Part shown: positions 41,286-58,985 of the stretch, one piece after another
Numbering within the stretch: the stretch's first letter is position 1
Layout: every line of letters starts with the position of its first letter
NCBI RefSeq assembly: GCF_001649575.2
Contig: NC_051433.1
Location: 11,234,588-11,298,587, forward strand
Source: Kryptolebias marmoratus
Lineage: Eukaryota > Chordata > Actinopteri > Cyprinodontiformes > Rivulidae
Direction of reading: 5' to 3'
DNA: 64,000 nt
Translations under genes and position numbers: made by a program
The notes under the pieces: model-generated
What the model saw: only the letters and a program-made list of their open reading frames with translations
What the model was told of the DNA's origin: nothing
Databases searched by the model: none

Positions 41286-44200
41286 ATAGAATGTTTGGTT
41301 TTTAGTCACTGGCTATAGATATGAACTACATTAAAACATTATCAAATGCCCCCACCTCTCCCAAAAAGAAAAAATAATTATTTAATTTAGCTTGCACAAT
41401 AAAGCCAGGATTTCCAATTCAGCCAAGACTAAAACCCATTAAAGAAAAATGGCATTGATTTAAAATAATCAATGGTCTGAACAGCTTTAGTTTGCAGACT
41501 TCCACATTAATTACCTCAATAAAAGAGTTTATCTGACTGGTTCAGTTTATTTGTCAATTTGCTTGTCTTTTAGAAGGACTACTCAAAAAATCTCTTCAGG
41601 GAAAGCAGGGCCAAACTTATGATTAGCTTATGATCCAAATCAATTTTTTCTTTTAATTACGGAAAAGAATTGAAGTCTCGGATGGTAGAAGTTTATCCTC
41701 TCTAATCAGGGTTACCTGGAGCTGACACATCTTTACCTGAAATACAGTGGTATGGTTAAATAAGGTGGGATTCACCGTCAGATGTTCCTTATAACTTTTA
41801 GCAAATAAACAGAGACGCTAAAGGCTGAGACGTTGGCTGTACTGCTTGTTGGTTTTGTTGTGGGGGGACGGAGTGGGCGACAGGGCTCTCTTCAGCACCA
41901 GCCAGGCCCATCTGCTTGTCACCTGGCCTTGGCATGCAGGAGACTGGGTAATGACAGGGAAAGAAAGGCATCAGTGGGCAGAAGCCGAGAGGTAATTACT
42001 GACTGGAATCCATGCAGAAACAACACATCTGGATCCACGAGTCAAAATGTGGTGAATTATACGCCGATATCGGCTTTAATTCGTGATTTTTATCTGTTGG
42101 AGCGACAATATCAGTCCAGAGACTGAAAATCCTTGACTCCATCCGACTCCCCCTTCTGATTCCAATGTTCTCCGCTCAAAGGCAGAGACGAAATTCAGCT
42201 GCACTTCAGGCGATGAAAAAGGAAGAGAACGAGAGTGGCGCTGATATACCAGGCCAATCTGTGTGGAAGATCAGCCATGGCAGCACTATAGCTCGAGCTT
42301 TATCCCGACCCTTTCCTACTCCATCACTTCACACACATCTTCCCTAAACCCCATTACTGCTGATCAATGCTGCCTCTTTCACAGCTGCAGAGAAATGATC
42401 TGCTTGAAAGTAATATTTCCTCAGCATATTTTAAGGGTAAAGCTTGCACAATTCTTCATTGTAAGGCTTTACATTGGTGCAGCTGAGGATGACCTATAAT
42501 GACAGAGTAATAGAAGTCTGCATTGCCTTATAATTAACATTTAGCCTCTTCAAAAATAACTTGAATTCCCATTAAAGGACCATTCTCCTCGGTGAGAAAT
42601 GGACTGACTACAGAAGTTAATGAAATTGTGCAGTTGGTCTGTGAGCATCAGCCGTCACCAAATGACCCTCCTTTAATCTCCAGCCGAGGTGACTCCGTCC
42701 ATCTGCGGGCCTCAGGGAGTTGAGACGTGTGCCACATTCTGACCAAGCTTCAGTCCCGCATCAATGATCACTTTCACAAACTCCGCCTGCTAAAAAGAAA
42801 ACAGCCCTCCTTACTTCGTGGAGTGTCAGGTCTCCCCCTCCTCCTCCCCCTCACCACCTCAAATTAAGATTTCAGTAATTAAATTGATAAAAGTCATGCA
42901 TGCCTATATGCCTCATGGTTCCAGACCTGATTTCCTTTGCCACACAGAAGTGGAAAGCTCTGGAAGTTCTACCTTTGATGTAGGTTTTTTTTTTTTTTTT
43001 AAATAATTGGATTCTCGATCCATCGTCTCTCTCTCTCACGTACACACATAGATATATGTGTATATATATTCACTCTTGGCAAGCTCTGTTAATCTGACAC
43101 ATGTGAAGTTGTGTTTTCTCTGCAATTTTCAATCAGAATTTTAAAAAAAAGGTGTGACCCTGGTGTGATTTAAAATCAGATTTGAGCAGACGTGGCTAGC
43201 GTCTGGTCAGAGGTCATTCTGCAGTTTAGAGCAGCTTCGGCTGGTGAGAGTTGTGGAAACGGTGGCGATGCCAACTGGGGCTCCGTTGACTTGCTCTACC
43301 TCCATATCAGCTTGGCCGAGCGTAAGAAAAGGCGCCTTTTTGGCCCACAGGCAGCTGGCTCCGCTCCACACTCAGCGGAACGTCTGATAATCAGCAGAAA
43401 CGAGACCCCTGATGATTACTCTGCCTAGGACGGCTGCTAACTGCGTGCCTGCTCACTCCTCAGAATGTCAAACTAACACTCACATCAGAGACCCCCTGCG
43501 CCTCCACCCCCGTCTCCTCATCGAGCCATAGAAAAACCTACACTGACCATCAATCTAAACCCTCTTTGTATCATTGGCAAATGTGAATTTAATTGCCTCT
43601 GGAAGAGACTAAGGGGCTTTTTGAGTTTCCTCTGTATGTCATCCTCTATCAACATTGAGCAGATGTTATGTGTGCACCTCTTCCAGGACACAATTTGTCT
43701 GGCCAGTTATTTCAGCTTCTGCCCCGAGAGCCTTCACTGTGCTGAGGCAGACACGATTTCAGGAGTTGCTCTGCTGCTAAAGCACAATGGTCTTAAGCAG
43801 CTTGCCCCTCTTCCCTCTCTAAAAAAGGGGCAGATAAAGTAAATAATGTATTTGACACCCTACTTATAAGTCATCGAGGGAACAGAACATCAGCTACCTC
43901 ATTTTACTGAAATTATTCAGGTCAGTATGGGCTTCCACAGTACAGGTCACCTCCACTTAGACTGTTTCTTGACAAGTAAATTCCACCTGAACAGGCATAA
44001 AGTGTATAAGAGACAGGGGGGAAAAGGAAGGGAAAAGCTATTACATCTTTTATAGGTTGTTTATTATCAGGTAATGATAAAACTAAATGGTATTTTCTAT
44101 AAAAGAGTAAATAAAACTAAATGTTGTTGTTTAAAATAGTCATTAACCTCATCATTATATAAGTAAGATAATAAAACAAGGTTTGGGCAAAAAATTGATT

Positions 44201-44289
44201 TGGTAAAAACTGTTTAATCCATTCAACCATTCTTCACTTCATGATTTTGAAGAATAAAATTTTCATCTTTTTGAGGGTTTTCAGCACCA

Positions 44290-44890
44290 ACTCCCTATTA
44301 AAAATTTATTTTAATAGGGAGTGTGTGTGCGTGTGTGTCTGTCTGTTATCAGAGTATCTAATGAACTACTGAGCGGAGTTTAATGAAACTCTCAGAAAGT
44401 AATCATTGGATGTTCATCTACACCTAATTAACTTTTGAAGACAACCCAACTCAAGATGGTCACCACAGATAATGGACCTTAGCCAACACAAAAATGGAAA
44501 TAACTCAGTCAATTTTGCAGATAATGAATTGAAATCTGGTGGCAGTAGCTGAGTGTGATTGCCAACGCATATTCTGAGTGCTACACGTGGTGCAACATCT
44601 TCAAGATGGCCGTCAAAGCTAATCAATTATTATAACTGCCTGTTTTACAATCATTAATTTGACGTTTTATCTGGTAATAGCTGAGAGTCATTACCAAAAT
44701 ATACTCTAAGTAATGTTTTGGGTATGAACTCACAATATTGTAAGATCATGCATATTTATTTTGTAAGATTTGATCAAAACAGCTACAACTACATCATTCC
44801 TCAATGCAAAATGGTATTTGTTAAAACCTTTGGCATGAAAGGTACCATTTCTTCAAGGAATTCTAGGCCTTTCATAGCTGCAGCCAACAC
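44290..44890 (+). repeat. interspersed repeat family R, copy 2
   Basis: This is the reverse complement of copy 1 in landmark order. It begins with a perfect 14-bp inverted repeat (44290-44303 and 44309-44322, loop attta), then a GTGTGT/CTGTCTGT stretch, then two related units each containing a form of 'agctgagagtcattaccaa'. It ends in ctttggcatgaaaggtacc. There is no coding capacity. The class is uncertain. Confidence 0.6.
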
Positions 44891-45085
44891 TGACATATAT
44901 AACAACTTCTTAACTCTTCTAAGCACATAAGCCTTGTCAGGATTCTGTAGCCCATAAGTGAGCTCAGCTATGGTTGCTCTGTATTATTCTGACTCACTTC
45001 ATTGTGGCTTTGTCTTCTTTCTTTACTGCAATTTTCTGAGATTACAGGAACAAATTAAACCTCTTTCTTTGCTTCTTTTGTGTAG

Positions 45086-45136
45086 GTATATTCAAGGTGC
45101 ATCGTCTCCAAAGGACATGGTCATCATTGTAGATGT
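45086..45136 (+). CDS. cacna2d2: cacna2d2 exon w6 (start of VWA domain)
   Basis: A 51-nt, phase 2-2 exon reading (W)YIQGASSPKDMVIIVDV, with the last Val codon split. It enters the von Willebrand A domain: IIVDV is the first beta strand and its Asp is the first MIDAS residue. The acceptor is ttgtgtag and the donor is gtaagt. Confidence 0.97.
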
Positions 45137-47107
<1,971 letters not shown>

Positions 47108-47269
47108 TTCAATGAAAAGGCAGAGGCTGTTGTTCCGTGCTTCAGGACTTTGGTTCAAGCCAATGTTCGGAACAAGAAGATCTTTAAGGAGGCCGTCATG
47201 CTCATGCAAGCCAAAGGAACCACAGATTACAAATCCGGCTTCACGTTTGCCTTTGAGCAGCTTCTCAAT
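47108..47269 (+). CDS. cacna2d2: cacna2d2 exon w8 (VWA domain)
   Basis: A 162-nt, phase 0-0 exon of 54 residues: [20 protein letters not shown], then [20 protein letters not shown], then [23 protein letters not shown] and AKGTTDYK are family-conserved, and the Thr of KGTTDY is the expected MIDAS threonine. The Cys of VPCF matches a conserved VWA cysteine. The donor is gtaagt. Confidence 0.97.
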
Positions 47270-48930
47270 GTAAGTAAGCGTTTCAGGGATAGGCAGTCTT
47301 AGATTGCTTTGTTTTTCTGCGCTCACGTCTAATCCCATTAATCAAGCTGAATTTATGGTGATAACACGAGTCTGACAGTGAGTGGCTCAGGTTTGCATAA
47401 GACATTTCCAGAACGCTGTCATTTTTGACAGTAGGTCTGATTATAACTGCTGTTGTGACGGTGACGCCGGCTTTGGCAGCAGTCATCCACGTGCTCTCGA
47501 CACAGGTGCTGCCTCAGCTCCGTATGCTGCTGCGTATTTGAGAAGGCTGCCACCCTAATGGGCTCAGATGGGATGATTGATGAACGGAGCCCAGAGGAGA
47601 TCAGCCACAGACACTTTATATTCCTCTGGCGGGCTCGGAGGCATGGAGCCAAGTCTTCTCCCTTTTGTCGGAGGATTGAGAAATAAAAAGGCCCGTTTAA
47701 TCGCTGTCTGTCGCGGACTCACTGAATGATTAGTGGCAGAAGCACAATAAAACTGTGTAATTGTGGCAATATTATTTATCTTTATTAGAATCTTGTCAGA
47801 TTGGCATGCCTCTGGCCTGCGTATCAGCAGCAGCTGTAGTGGAGTGGGGGATGGGGAGCAGCCACATTTAATGATAGGATAGCGTTGTGTACTTCAGATT
47901 CAATCTTAAATTGGTGCCAATGTGCGAACGCCTGTGCCTGCCAACGGAGAGATCTAAAAACGCAAGATGAAATTCTAAAAATGACAGATAAGACGGGATT
48001 AGAGATGGATGTTTGGCAACAACGTGAAGAAAATAAGATCAAAGATAAATGTATGCAAAAAAGAAACAACTTACACAATGAGGTACAGATTTACTTACAC
48101 GTGTTAAAGAGAGATTTCAGTTCTGTGGAAAGGTTATGGACAATTTATGTCTTACCTCTTAGCTCTTTGAATGACCTCAGTTTGGAAAAATAATTTAACT
48201 CTGACCAGATTGATGAGCTAACTGCTGCTTCTTAGCCATTAGCTCGTCAGTCCGGTCAGAATTCTCCAAACTGATGTTTGAAAAGCTGTCTATAACAGGT
48301 AAAAGATTAGTTAACTTTTCAAAAATATCCAGCTTGAAAAGATGTACTTGTTCCCTTACAGTTTTGAAATATTTGTTAGATGCTTAACACTCCTGAAGCC
48401 CTCAAAAGAGAAAGAGGCAGATAAGCCCCTGTAACTTCTGGTCAGTTTGTCTCCGAAAGCCTAGGGAGGATTAAATAATTATTATACAAACCACTTAGAA
48501 TGAGTTTGGGATGGAAAAGTGGCCATAATGAGTAAATAAATAACTTTGATCTATGATATGGGGTGGCTTGGCTCAGTGGATAAGGTGGTTGTCTTCCAAT
48601 CTGAGGACTGAGGGTCCATTCCCCTGTCTCTGTGTGCTGAAGTGTCCTTGGGAAGACACTGTACCCTCCACCACCACCCCCTCTGCCCACCAATATGCTT
48701 ATCAGTGTATGAGGGAGAATATTAAAAAGTGACCAAATGGGTTATTGAGAAACTTTGTAAAGCACTTTGTAGAAACTGGAGAGGTTAAAAAGGTGCCATC
48801 TAAGTGTGGACCATTTACTAATTTATCACATTTTTGTTGTCATGTTCCATCATTACTTTGTTTTTCTTTCTTGTAATTTCTGTAACCTTTGCCTTCTTTA
48901 ATTTTGGTGTCTGTTTTGTGTGTGCCACAG
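47270..48930 (+). other. intron w8 (1.7 kb) with a SINE
   Basis: A phase 0 intron with donor gtaagt and acceptor gtgtgccacag. It includes the tRNA-derived SINE at 48561-48819. The remainder is unremarkable; the open frames within it match nothing known. Confidence 0.85.
48561..48819 (+). mobile_element. tRNA-derived SINE (fish type)
   Basis: The element begins ggggtggcttggctcagtgg. It has a perfect pol III A box (TGGCTCAGTGG, 48569-48579) and a B-box-like GGGTCCATTCC (48612-48622), spaced about 33 bases apart as in a tRNA. The middle has gaagtgtccttgggaagaca, a phrase common to fish SINEs. The 3' part has gtaaagcactttgtagaaac and ends near gtgtggaccatttac. It looks diverged and inactive. Target-site duplications were not clear. 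Confidence 0.85.
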
Positions 48931-49041
48931 GAGAGCAGCGCCCCCAGGGCCAACTGCAACAAGATGATAATGATGTTCACAGATGGCGGTGAAGATCGTG
49001 CTCAAGAAATCTTTGAGAAGTACAACTGGCCCAACAAAACA
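48931..49041 (+). CDS. cacna2d2: cacna2d2 exon w9 (VWA domain)
   Basis: A 111-nt, phase 0-0 exon reading [20 protein letters not shown] and then [33 protein letters not shown] is the fourth VWA strand with the MIDAS-proximal Asp. FEKYNWPN is alpha-2/delta-2-like. NKT is a possible N-glycosylation site. The acceptor is gtgccacag and the donor is gtgagt. Confidence 0.97.
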
Positions 49042-49935
49042 GTGAGTGTGCCTTTACACGCCGGCTTTTTGTTCATCGATTCTGCCAGCCCAACAGAGTC
49101 CCTTTTTCGTTCCCATTTCCATGGTTTTCTGCAGACTTCCTCTTGTTATAGCGCAGGCAGTTGTGTTCGTCAGACTGTCAGACATGCCAAGTGCTCCAGT
49201 CTGTGCACAATGCATCCTCTCCAAGCTTCTCTCCATTCCACGTTGGGTGTTTTTTCTTCATCTCTTTAGTCTTTCTTCCGTTTTTTTTTTTTTCTTCTTT
49301 AGATCTCCTCCTTCGCTTTGTGTTTCTGCTTCTGTCTCTTTTGTATTTTAGCTGCTCGTGTTAACAGCTCTGACCTGCTGATTAATTAGCCACTTTATCA
49401 TCAGAGCCTGTTCTCGTGCAGCCAGTAATCCACTAGATTGTCTCTTTGTTTCCCTTGTTGTCACTTCCACCACTTCAATTCCTCCACTTCACCACCCCGA
49501 CAATATTAATTTACTTCAATTTTGCCCACTTGATTTACGTAGCACCAATTCACAGCAAAAGTCAATTCAGGCCACTACAAAACCTGAGTTTTTTTCTTCA
49601 AGTACAGTCTGACTGAGTCCTAATATTTATTGTTCAGCTTTCTCATGACAGCTGATGTCAAATTAAAAATATATTTCTATCGCTGCTGTCCTGTGTCAGA
49701 GATAGTTGTGGGATCTCAGCTGTTAGAGAAATCCGAGTGATATATTGTAGTTGTTGTTTAAAGTAAACTCATTAGCATCTAGAGGGTAGCTCATGGTTTT
49801 TTTCTGTACAGTAGTAATAATCCTTACAAAACATTTGATTTTTGGCAGTTTTGATAGTAGTATTTGGCAGTTTTTGTAGTGTAGTGAAGTTCCCTTCATA
49901 TGATTAATCTTTTTTGTGTATTTTTCTTCAATCAG
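49042..49935 (+). other. intron w9 (894 bp)
   Basis: A phase 0 intron with donor gtgagt and acceptor tttcttcaatcag. The first 270 bases are open in frame past the exon end (stop near 49267), which explains a long apparent ORF there. A T-rich run lies at 49280-49300. No feature beyond that. Confidence 0.85.
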
Positions 49936-50014
49936 GTTCGAGTTTTCACCTTCTCTGTCGGCCAGCATAATTACGATGTCACCCCTTTGCAGTGGATAGC
50001 ATGTGCTAATAAAG
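49936..50014 (+). CDS. cacna2d2: cacna2d2 exon w10 (end of VWA)
   Basis: A 79-nt, phase 0-1 exon reading [20 protein letters not shown] and then [17 protein letters not shown] is a strong family block. The Cys of WIACANK aligns with alpha-2/delta-1 C404, the cysteine reported to pair with the delta peptide. The donor is g|gtgagt. Confidence 0.97.
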
Positions 50015-53000
50015 GTGAGTGGAGATGTTTTATATTATATTATATTATGAAATGTTTTATAAAAAATAGAAGCAGCTGAGGCTCTGCTGGTTGTCCTTAT
50101 TGGTTGTGTTTCCTGCCTTTTCATTCTCAGACATCCCAGTTTACTGGAGAAAAAGCCATGAATGTCCAGATTTTATCAATAAATAAAAATAGGCCACTCT
50201 GCTCTTAGCTCTTTATAAAGTATTCTGGTCAGTGGCGTTGTCTTAATTCACTATGAAATGGGACAAATTTATTATAGCGAATTTCAGCAGAAGAATGACA
50301 GATGAACAGGTTGCAGTTTTTTGTTAAAAACCCAAGCAGTCGACAAAAACACGTGAGCTCTATTTGAAAAACATTTACAAAAATAAAGCTTCAAGAAGGA
50401 GTCTGACGCTGGTCAGTGCTAAAAGGCTGCCATCAAGCAAATGAATAAAACAATCAGTTATCCTCCTAAAGATCGTCTTGGTGCTAATTCAGTCCCATTA
50501 GGTGCTCTTGTTAAAGTCCCAAAATGGCTTTCCATCCAAAAGCAGCATGAGACTTTAAGGTGGGAGGAAATTACTGAATAAAAGCCAAAGTATAGTTCCA
50601 GCAGAGGTTAATGGGTAAGGAAAGTACCCTGCCACTAATAACAAAGCACAATTGTACAATTTGCTCTGTTGTAAAACTTTAAAGAGCTTCTGAGCACAAA
50701 GAGAATAAGGATTATCTGTGGAAACCTATGTTTCCGTGGCTGATGGAGATTGTAGATGTTTTAGTGCTGTCTGCTCAGACTAAAGAGAAAAGTGTGCTTA
50801 CAAATGATTTTTTTTTTTAAATACTGGATAATCTTTGGCTTCAATGACTTTTTGTCAGATGAAACCAAAGCTCATTTAAAAAGCAGCTGCATGTGTTTAA
50901 AAATTGGCACCAAAAACTGGGTTAAAAAAGTGGGTTAGTGGCGAAAAGTGGGTTATTTCATTGCTCTTAGCTTATATTAGACTTTGTCAACTATTAATTT
51001 AGCTATTTAGTTTAATTCTGCTAGGGTTTGAGCAAAGCAATCTTAACTGAACAGCATTAAAAATCATTTAAACTGCAAAAATAATACCAAAAACTGTTTT
51101 TACCTTTGCTGTTTGTTGTGTTTCTCTTGTAACATAACACCTGACCCTCAAAACTGGTGCATTTGTGTCCTTCTGTGATGTAAATTATCACCTTCCTGCA
51201 TGGGTCTGTTAGAGATTAAACAAAACACTCATTCAGCTAGTAGAGCAGCATGAACCAGAACATAACATTAAACCACTCCTGATGTTGACCCGTTTTTTTT
51301 TTTTTTGGGAAGTCTCAGTATAAATCACCGAGACTTCATGTGGTGCTGAAATGTGTTTGAGCATCCCCAGCTCTGAAATAACCCGGCAGACTGACTAACC
51401 GTCTGACAGTCCAGCTGACTCAGCTCGTCTTCCTGTTGGCTACGTTGTCTGCGAGCATCTCATCCCGCCTGAACTCATTTGCTCCAGCTCCGGTTTTGTT
51501 CCGAGCTATTTTCTTCCATAACCAACCTCTCCTCGTGCCTTTTGTTGTGTTGCTTTAGTATTGCCGCTTATTGTCGCGGTTTATCAGTAGCTGTTACTTT
51601 CTAAGAGCTTTGGTTGTCTGCTGATTAGCTTATTGCCAGTGGAGCCAAGTGCCTCAGAAGTATCTCCCCTGTAGTTGTTATTAATTAGCAGTAGGAGTCT
51701 GGTAGCAAGATGATTACCATGACAGACAGGGGAAAGTCCAGGATTATGCCTCTGTGCCAACACGCTCTCAGCTCTTCATGACTGCCGTGATTACCATGGT
51801 ACCAAACTCTACGCCAACACCCAAACAATGGAGTTGACACACCAGCTTGAAAGGAGCTGTTCTATCATATCTTCACTATTTCTTTACTCTTTGGTATCTC
51901 TGTCCAACAGAGCCAGCTCCCAGGTCTCACCCCTTCACCCGTCACACACATCTGACGTCCACGTGTGCCGCTTTAAACACTACAAGGCTGCTTAGAGAAA
52001 CTTTAATCTCCTCCTCAGAAGACAATAACCTCCACGTGACTCTGAGGACAATAGGACTATTTTTTTTTTTTCAACTGCTCATCCAAAACTCTAAAGCAGG
52101 AAAAGGTTATCCTTAAAAAACAGGTGGAATTGAGGATAAAAGCAGAAAACACAAAGGCCATCTTAATACTTCCATTTAATGGGTTGGTTTTAATCTGAAG
52201 CTGAAAATTAAATCTTTTATAGAGTTGGGAAGCCATGAAAAGTCTGTTGCAGCTCAAAATTAACTACACTGAGTTCAGTTTTTATGTTGTCTTAGTAAGA
52301 ATCTGTAAAATTAATTAAATAAATAAAGTCATACTGTACGTGAAAGTATGCAGTGATCTTTATTTATGTTAATTTAGAAAACGATCTGTTAACTTGCAGA
52401 GATATTTACATTACAGTCCTAGTTTGTAGTTATTGTCCAGATCTTCCCATCTTCACTTTTTGTGGTGCTTGGTTGTATACCCACCCTCCTGTCTGTATTC
52501 TGCTTCACTGGCCTTCAGACAAAAGCCCAAACACAAACGACTGCTTTGTGTTTGGGTGTGCGTGCATGTGTGAATTATAAACTCATTGTGCAAAAAAAAA
52601 TAAAATGGATGTGCACGATCGCTCAGTGTCTGCACGCTCTCATTTGCTAATGAATTGAGACTGAGAAGGGAAATTTCAACACCAACCACTGTGAAAAAGT
52701 GCATAATGTATCGAAATAATGAAAGTTGCCTCCGCTCTTTAGCATTCCGGTGATGTTGCCTCCATTTCGCAGCTCTTTGTATAAACACTCATGGCTTTAA
52801 TAACTTGTTGAGCAGCCTGGTTATTGACCCAGCCGGTCGTTCTCTTCCATTCCTAATCAGCAGCGGTGCCTGGGGCTCAGCATTCGCAATGAGCTTCCCA
52901 CATTTACATCCTGCAGCACATCTACAGACTGTGGAGGGTCAGTGGCCTCAAGCCCTGTCATGTATGTGTGTCCCAAACATCATCAGCTGGAGCTGATGGC

Positions 53001-53145
53001 ATTACTTGCACCTAATAATAACATAAAGAGATGAGATATCAGTTTGCAAATGGATTGCTTTTGTGAAGAGAAATACAAAATGAAGCAAGCTGAATGCAAA
53101 ATATCTGTTTGAAAACTGTGTTGATTCTCTTTTCTCGCCCTTCAG
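50015..53145 (+). other. intron w10 (3.1 kb)
   Basis: A phase 1 intron with donor gtgagt and acceptor tctcgcccttcag. It has a short TATAT repeat at 50031-50048 and T-runs near 51294 and 52060. No gene or clear element is seen. Confidence 0.85.
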
Positions 53146-53195
53146 GTTACTACTTTGAAATTCCATCGATTGGAGCAATCAGAATCAACACTCAG
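53146..53195 (+). CDS. cacna2d2: cacna2d2 exon w11
   Basis: A 50-nt, phase 1-0 exon reading (G)YYFEIPSIGAIRINTQ. It is almost invariant in alpha-2/delta-1 and -2 and forms the exit from the VWA domain back into the Cache fold. The acceptor is cccttcag and the donor is gtaaga. Confidence 0.97.
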
Positions 53196-57748
<4,553 letters not shown>

Positions 57749-57817
57749 GGTCTTGGTCTTGTCATCACTGGGACGATGCCAGTTTTCAACCTCACTGCAG
57801 ATAGTGAAAGCTCTCAG
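57749..57817 (+). CDS. cacna2d2: cacna2d2 exon w13 (Cache region)
   Basis: A 69-nt, phase 0-0 exon reading GLGLVITGTMPVFNLTADSE then SSQ. GLVxTGTxPVFN is a family block, and NLT is an N-glycosylation sequon. The 3' end (ADSESSQ) falls in a variable loop. The donor is gtaaac, weaker than its neighbours. Confidence 0.96.
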
Positions 57818-58318
57818 GTAAACACAGAAAACAGCATAATTTACAAACCAAACTTTTACTATTATTCTAATTAAAATGTAGTTTGTCTTTTGAGAGGGTA
57901 ACTGTAAAGTCACGCAAACATGCATGATAGTTTCAGGTTTTAATTTCAATCTTTTCCCTGTTCTTCACCGTCATCAATCATTTGTACTGGCATCCAGTCA
58001 GCTGCGGCTCTCCAAAGCAACACCTCCCCCCTGAGGTGACAACAGACATCACAACAAGTCACCGATAGCGTCCACTGACCACCACAGAGCAGATAGCTGG
58101 GTTTCAGAGTCCATTAGCAAACCATTTCCCCTGAGCTTATCATACAGACCTGAAGTAGTGATGCTGCAGCGTACTGGCTCAGTTTAAAGTAGAAACTGTG
58201 GACAAATCAGACTGCACACATTGGGATAATTCCAAGAAGGTGTTCTTAGACAACTTGCGTCTCAGCTGTTGTGGCATGTGGATAAGATCCTAACTGTTAC
58301 TTTATTTCCTTCACACAG
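57818..58318 (+). other. intron w13 (501 bp)
   Basis: A phase 0 intron with donor gtaaac and acceptor tttccttcacacag. No repeat or ORF of note. Confidence 0.9.
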
Positions 58319-58393
58319 AATCAGCTCATTCTTGGAGTCATGGGAGTCGATGTTGCAATCAATGAAATCAAAAAGAAGACTCCAACATACAGA
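58319..58393 (+). CDS. cacna2d2: cacna2d2 exon w14 (Cache region)
   Basis: A 75-nt, phase 0-0 exon reading NQLILGVMGVDVAINEIKKK then TPTYR. LILGVMGVDV is a hallmark of the family. Its Asp corresponds to D491 of alpha-2/delta-1, which holds the ligand amino group. The donor is gtgagc. Confidence 0.97.
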
Positions 58394-58489
58394 GTGAGCA
58401 CGTGGTACTCTCTGCATTGCTCTCATGTCTCTTTCCATAAAATGACTCTCATTTGGTTTTATTATTTTCTTCTCTCATATGCTGTGCAG
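58394..58489 (+). other. intron w14 (96 bp, open in frame)
   Basis: A phase 0 intron whose length is a multiple of three and which has no in-frame stop. If retained it would add 32 residues, including a hydrophobic run MTLIWFYYFLLSYAV. Donor gtgagc and acceptor atgctgtgcag are normal, and family alignment requires its removal. Confidence 0.9.
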
Positions 58490-58564
58490 CTCGGGGCTAA
58501 TGGCTACACATTTGCCACCGACCCAAATGGTTACGTGTTGCTGCATCCCAACCTGAGACCCAAG
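58490..58564 (+). CDS. cacna2d2: cacna2d2 exon w15 (Cache region)
   Basis: A 75-nt, phase 0-0 exon reading LGANGYTFATDPNGYVLLHP then NLRPK. GANGY.FA.D.NGYVLLHPNL is the classic Cache-type block of alpha-2/delta. The donor is gtaggt. Confidence 0.97.
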
Positions 58565-58711
58565 GTAGGTCCCACCACGTCTCCGCACTTCCCCGCCTCG
58601 AACAGATTTCCTGCTTTTGGTTCTGAGACCAAATTTGGCCTCATGCAGAATTCATGCAGAATTATGTTTATCCTCCCCCACCATCCTCCACCGTGTTCTC
58701 TTTCTGTTCAG
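58565..58711 (+). other. intron w15 (147 bp, open in frame)
   Basis: A phase 0 intron, 49 codons long, with no in-frame stop. Donor gtaggt and acceptor ttctgttcag are normal. Alignment shows the encoded residues are not part of the family. Confidence 0.9.
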
Positions 58712-58783
58712 ATCATTAACTTCAGGGAACCCGTCACTCTGGACTTTTTGGACGCAGAACTGGAGGACAGCAACAAGGAGGAG
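58712..58783 (+). CDS. cacna2d2: cacna2d2 exon w16 (Cache region)
   Basis: A 72-nt, phase 0-0 exon reading IINFREPVTLDFLDAELEDS then NKEE. NFREPVTLDFLDAELED is nearly identical to mammalian alpha-2/delta-2. The donor is gtaaga. Confidence 0.97.
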
Positions 58784-58913
58784 GTAAGAACAGCTTCTCT
58801 GAAACATCCCAGGTTCTAGTTCAGTCCCCTCACTTAATAATATCAATTTATGTTTTTTCAGTTCTGTGTATCAGTATGACTTTCCCTGTTAAAGCCTCTC
58901 ACTTGCTCTGCAG
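58784..58913 (+). other. intron w16 (130 bp)
   Basis: A phase 0 intron with donor gtaaga and acceptor cacttgctctgcag. The frame closes 36 bases in (TAG). Nothing else. Confidence 0.9.
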
Positions 58914-58985
58914 ATCCGCCGACTGATGATTGATGGCAAATCGGGGCAAAGAAAAATCAAGACGCTCATTAAGTCAGTTGATGAG
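58914..58985 (+). CDS. cacna2d2: cacna2d2 exon w17 (GC donor)
   Basis: A 72-nt, phase 0-0 exon reading IRRLMIDGKSGQRKIKTLIK then SVDE. It matches the mammalian 'IRRSMIDGNKG...LVKSLDE' block. The exon must end at GAG because the next exon begins RYID (mammalian DERYID), so the donor is gag|gcaagt, a GC donor. Confidence 0.96.

Noticed and set aside
48889..49269. 126-residue open frame taken as one gene
   Set aside because: Only 48931-49041 is coding (exon w9); the rest is read-through into flanking introns.
58340..58819. 159-residue single ORF
   Set aside because: It is three exons (part of w14, w15, w16) plus open introns; family alignment places introns at 58394-58489 and 58565-58711. The openness itself is reported as a finding.
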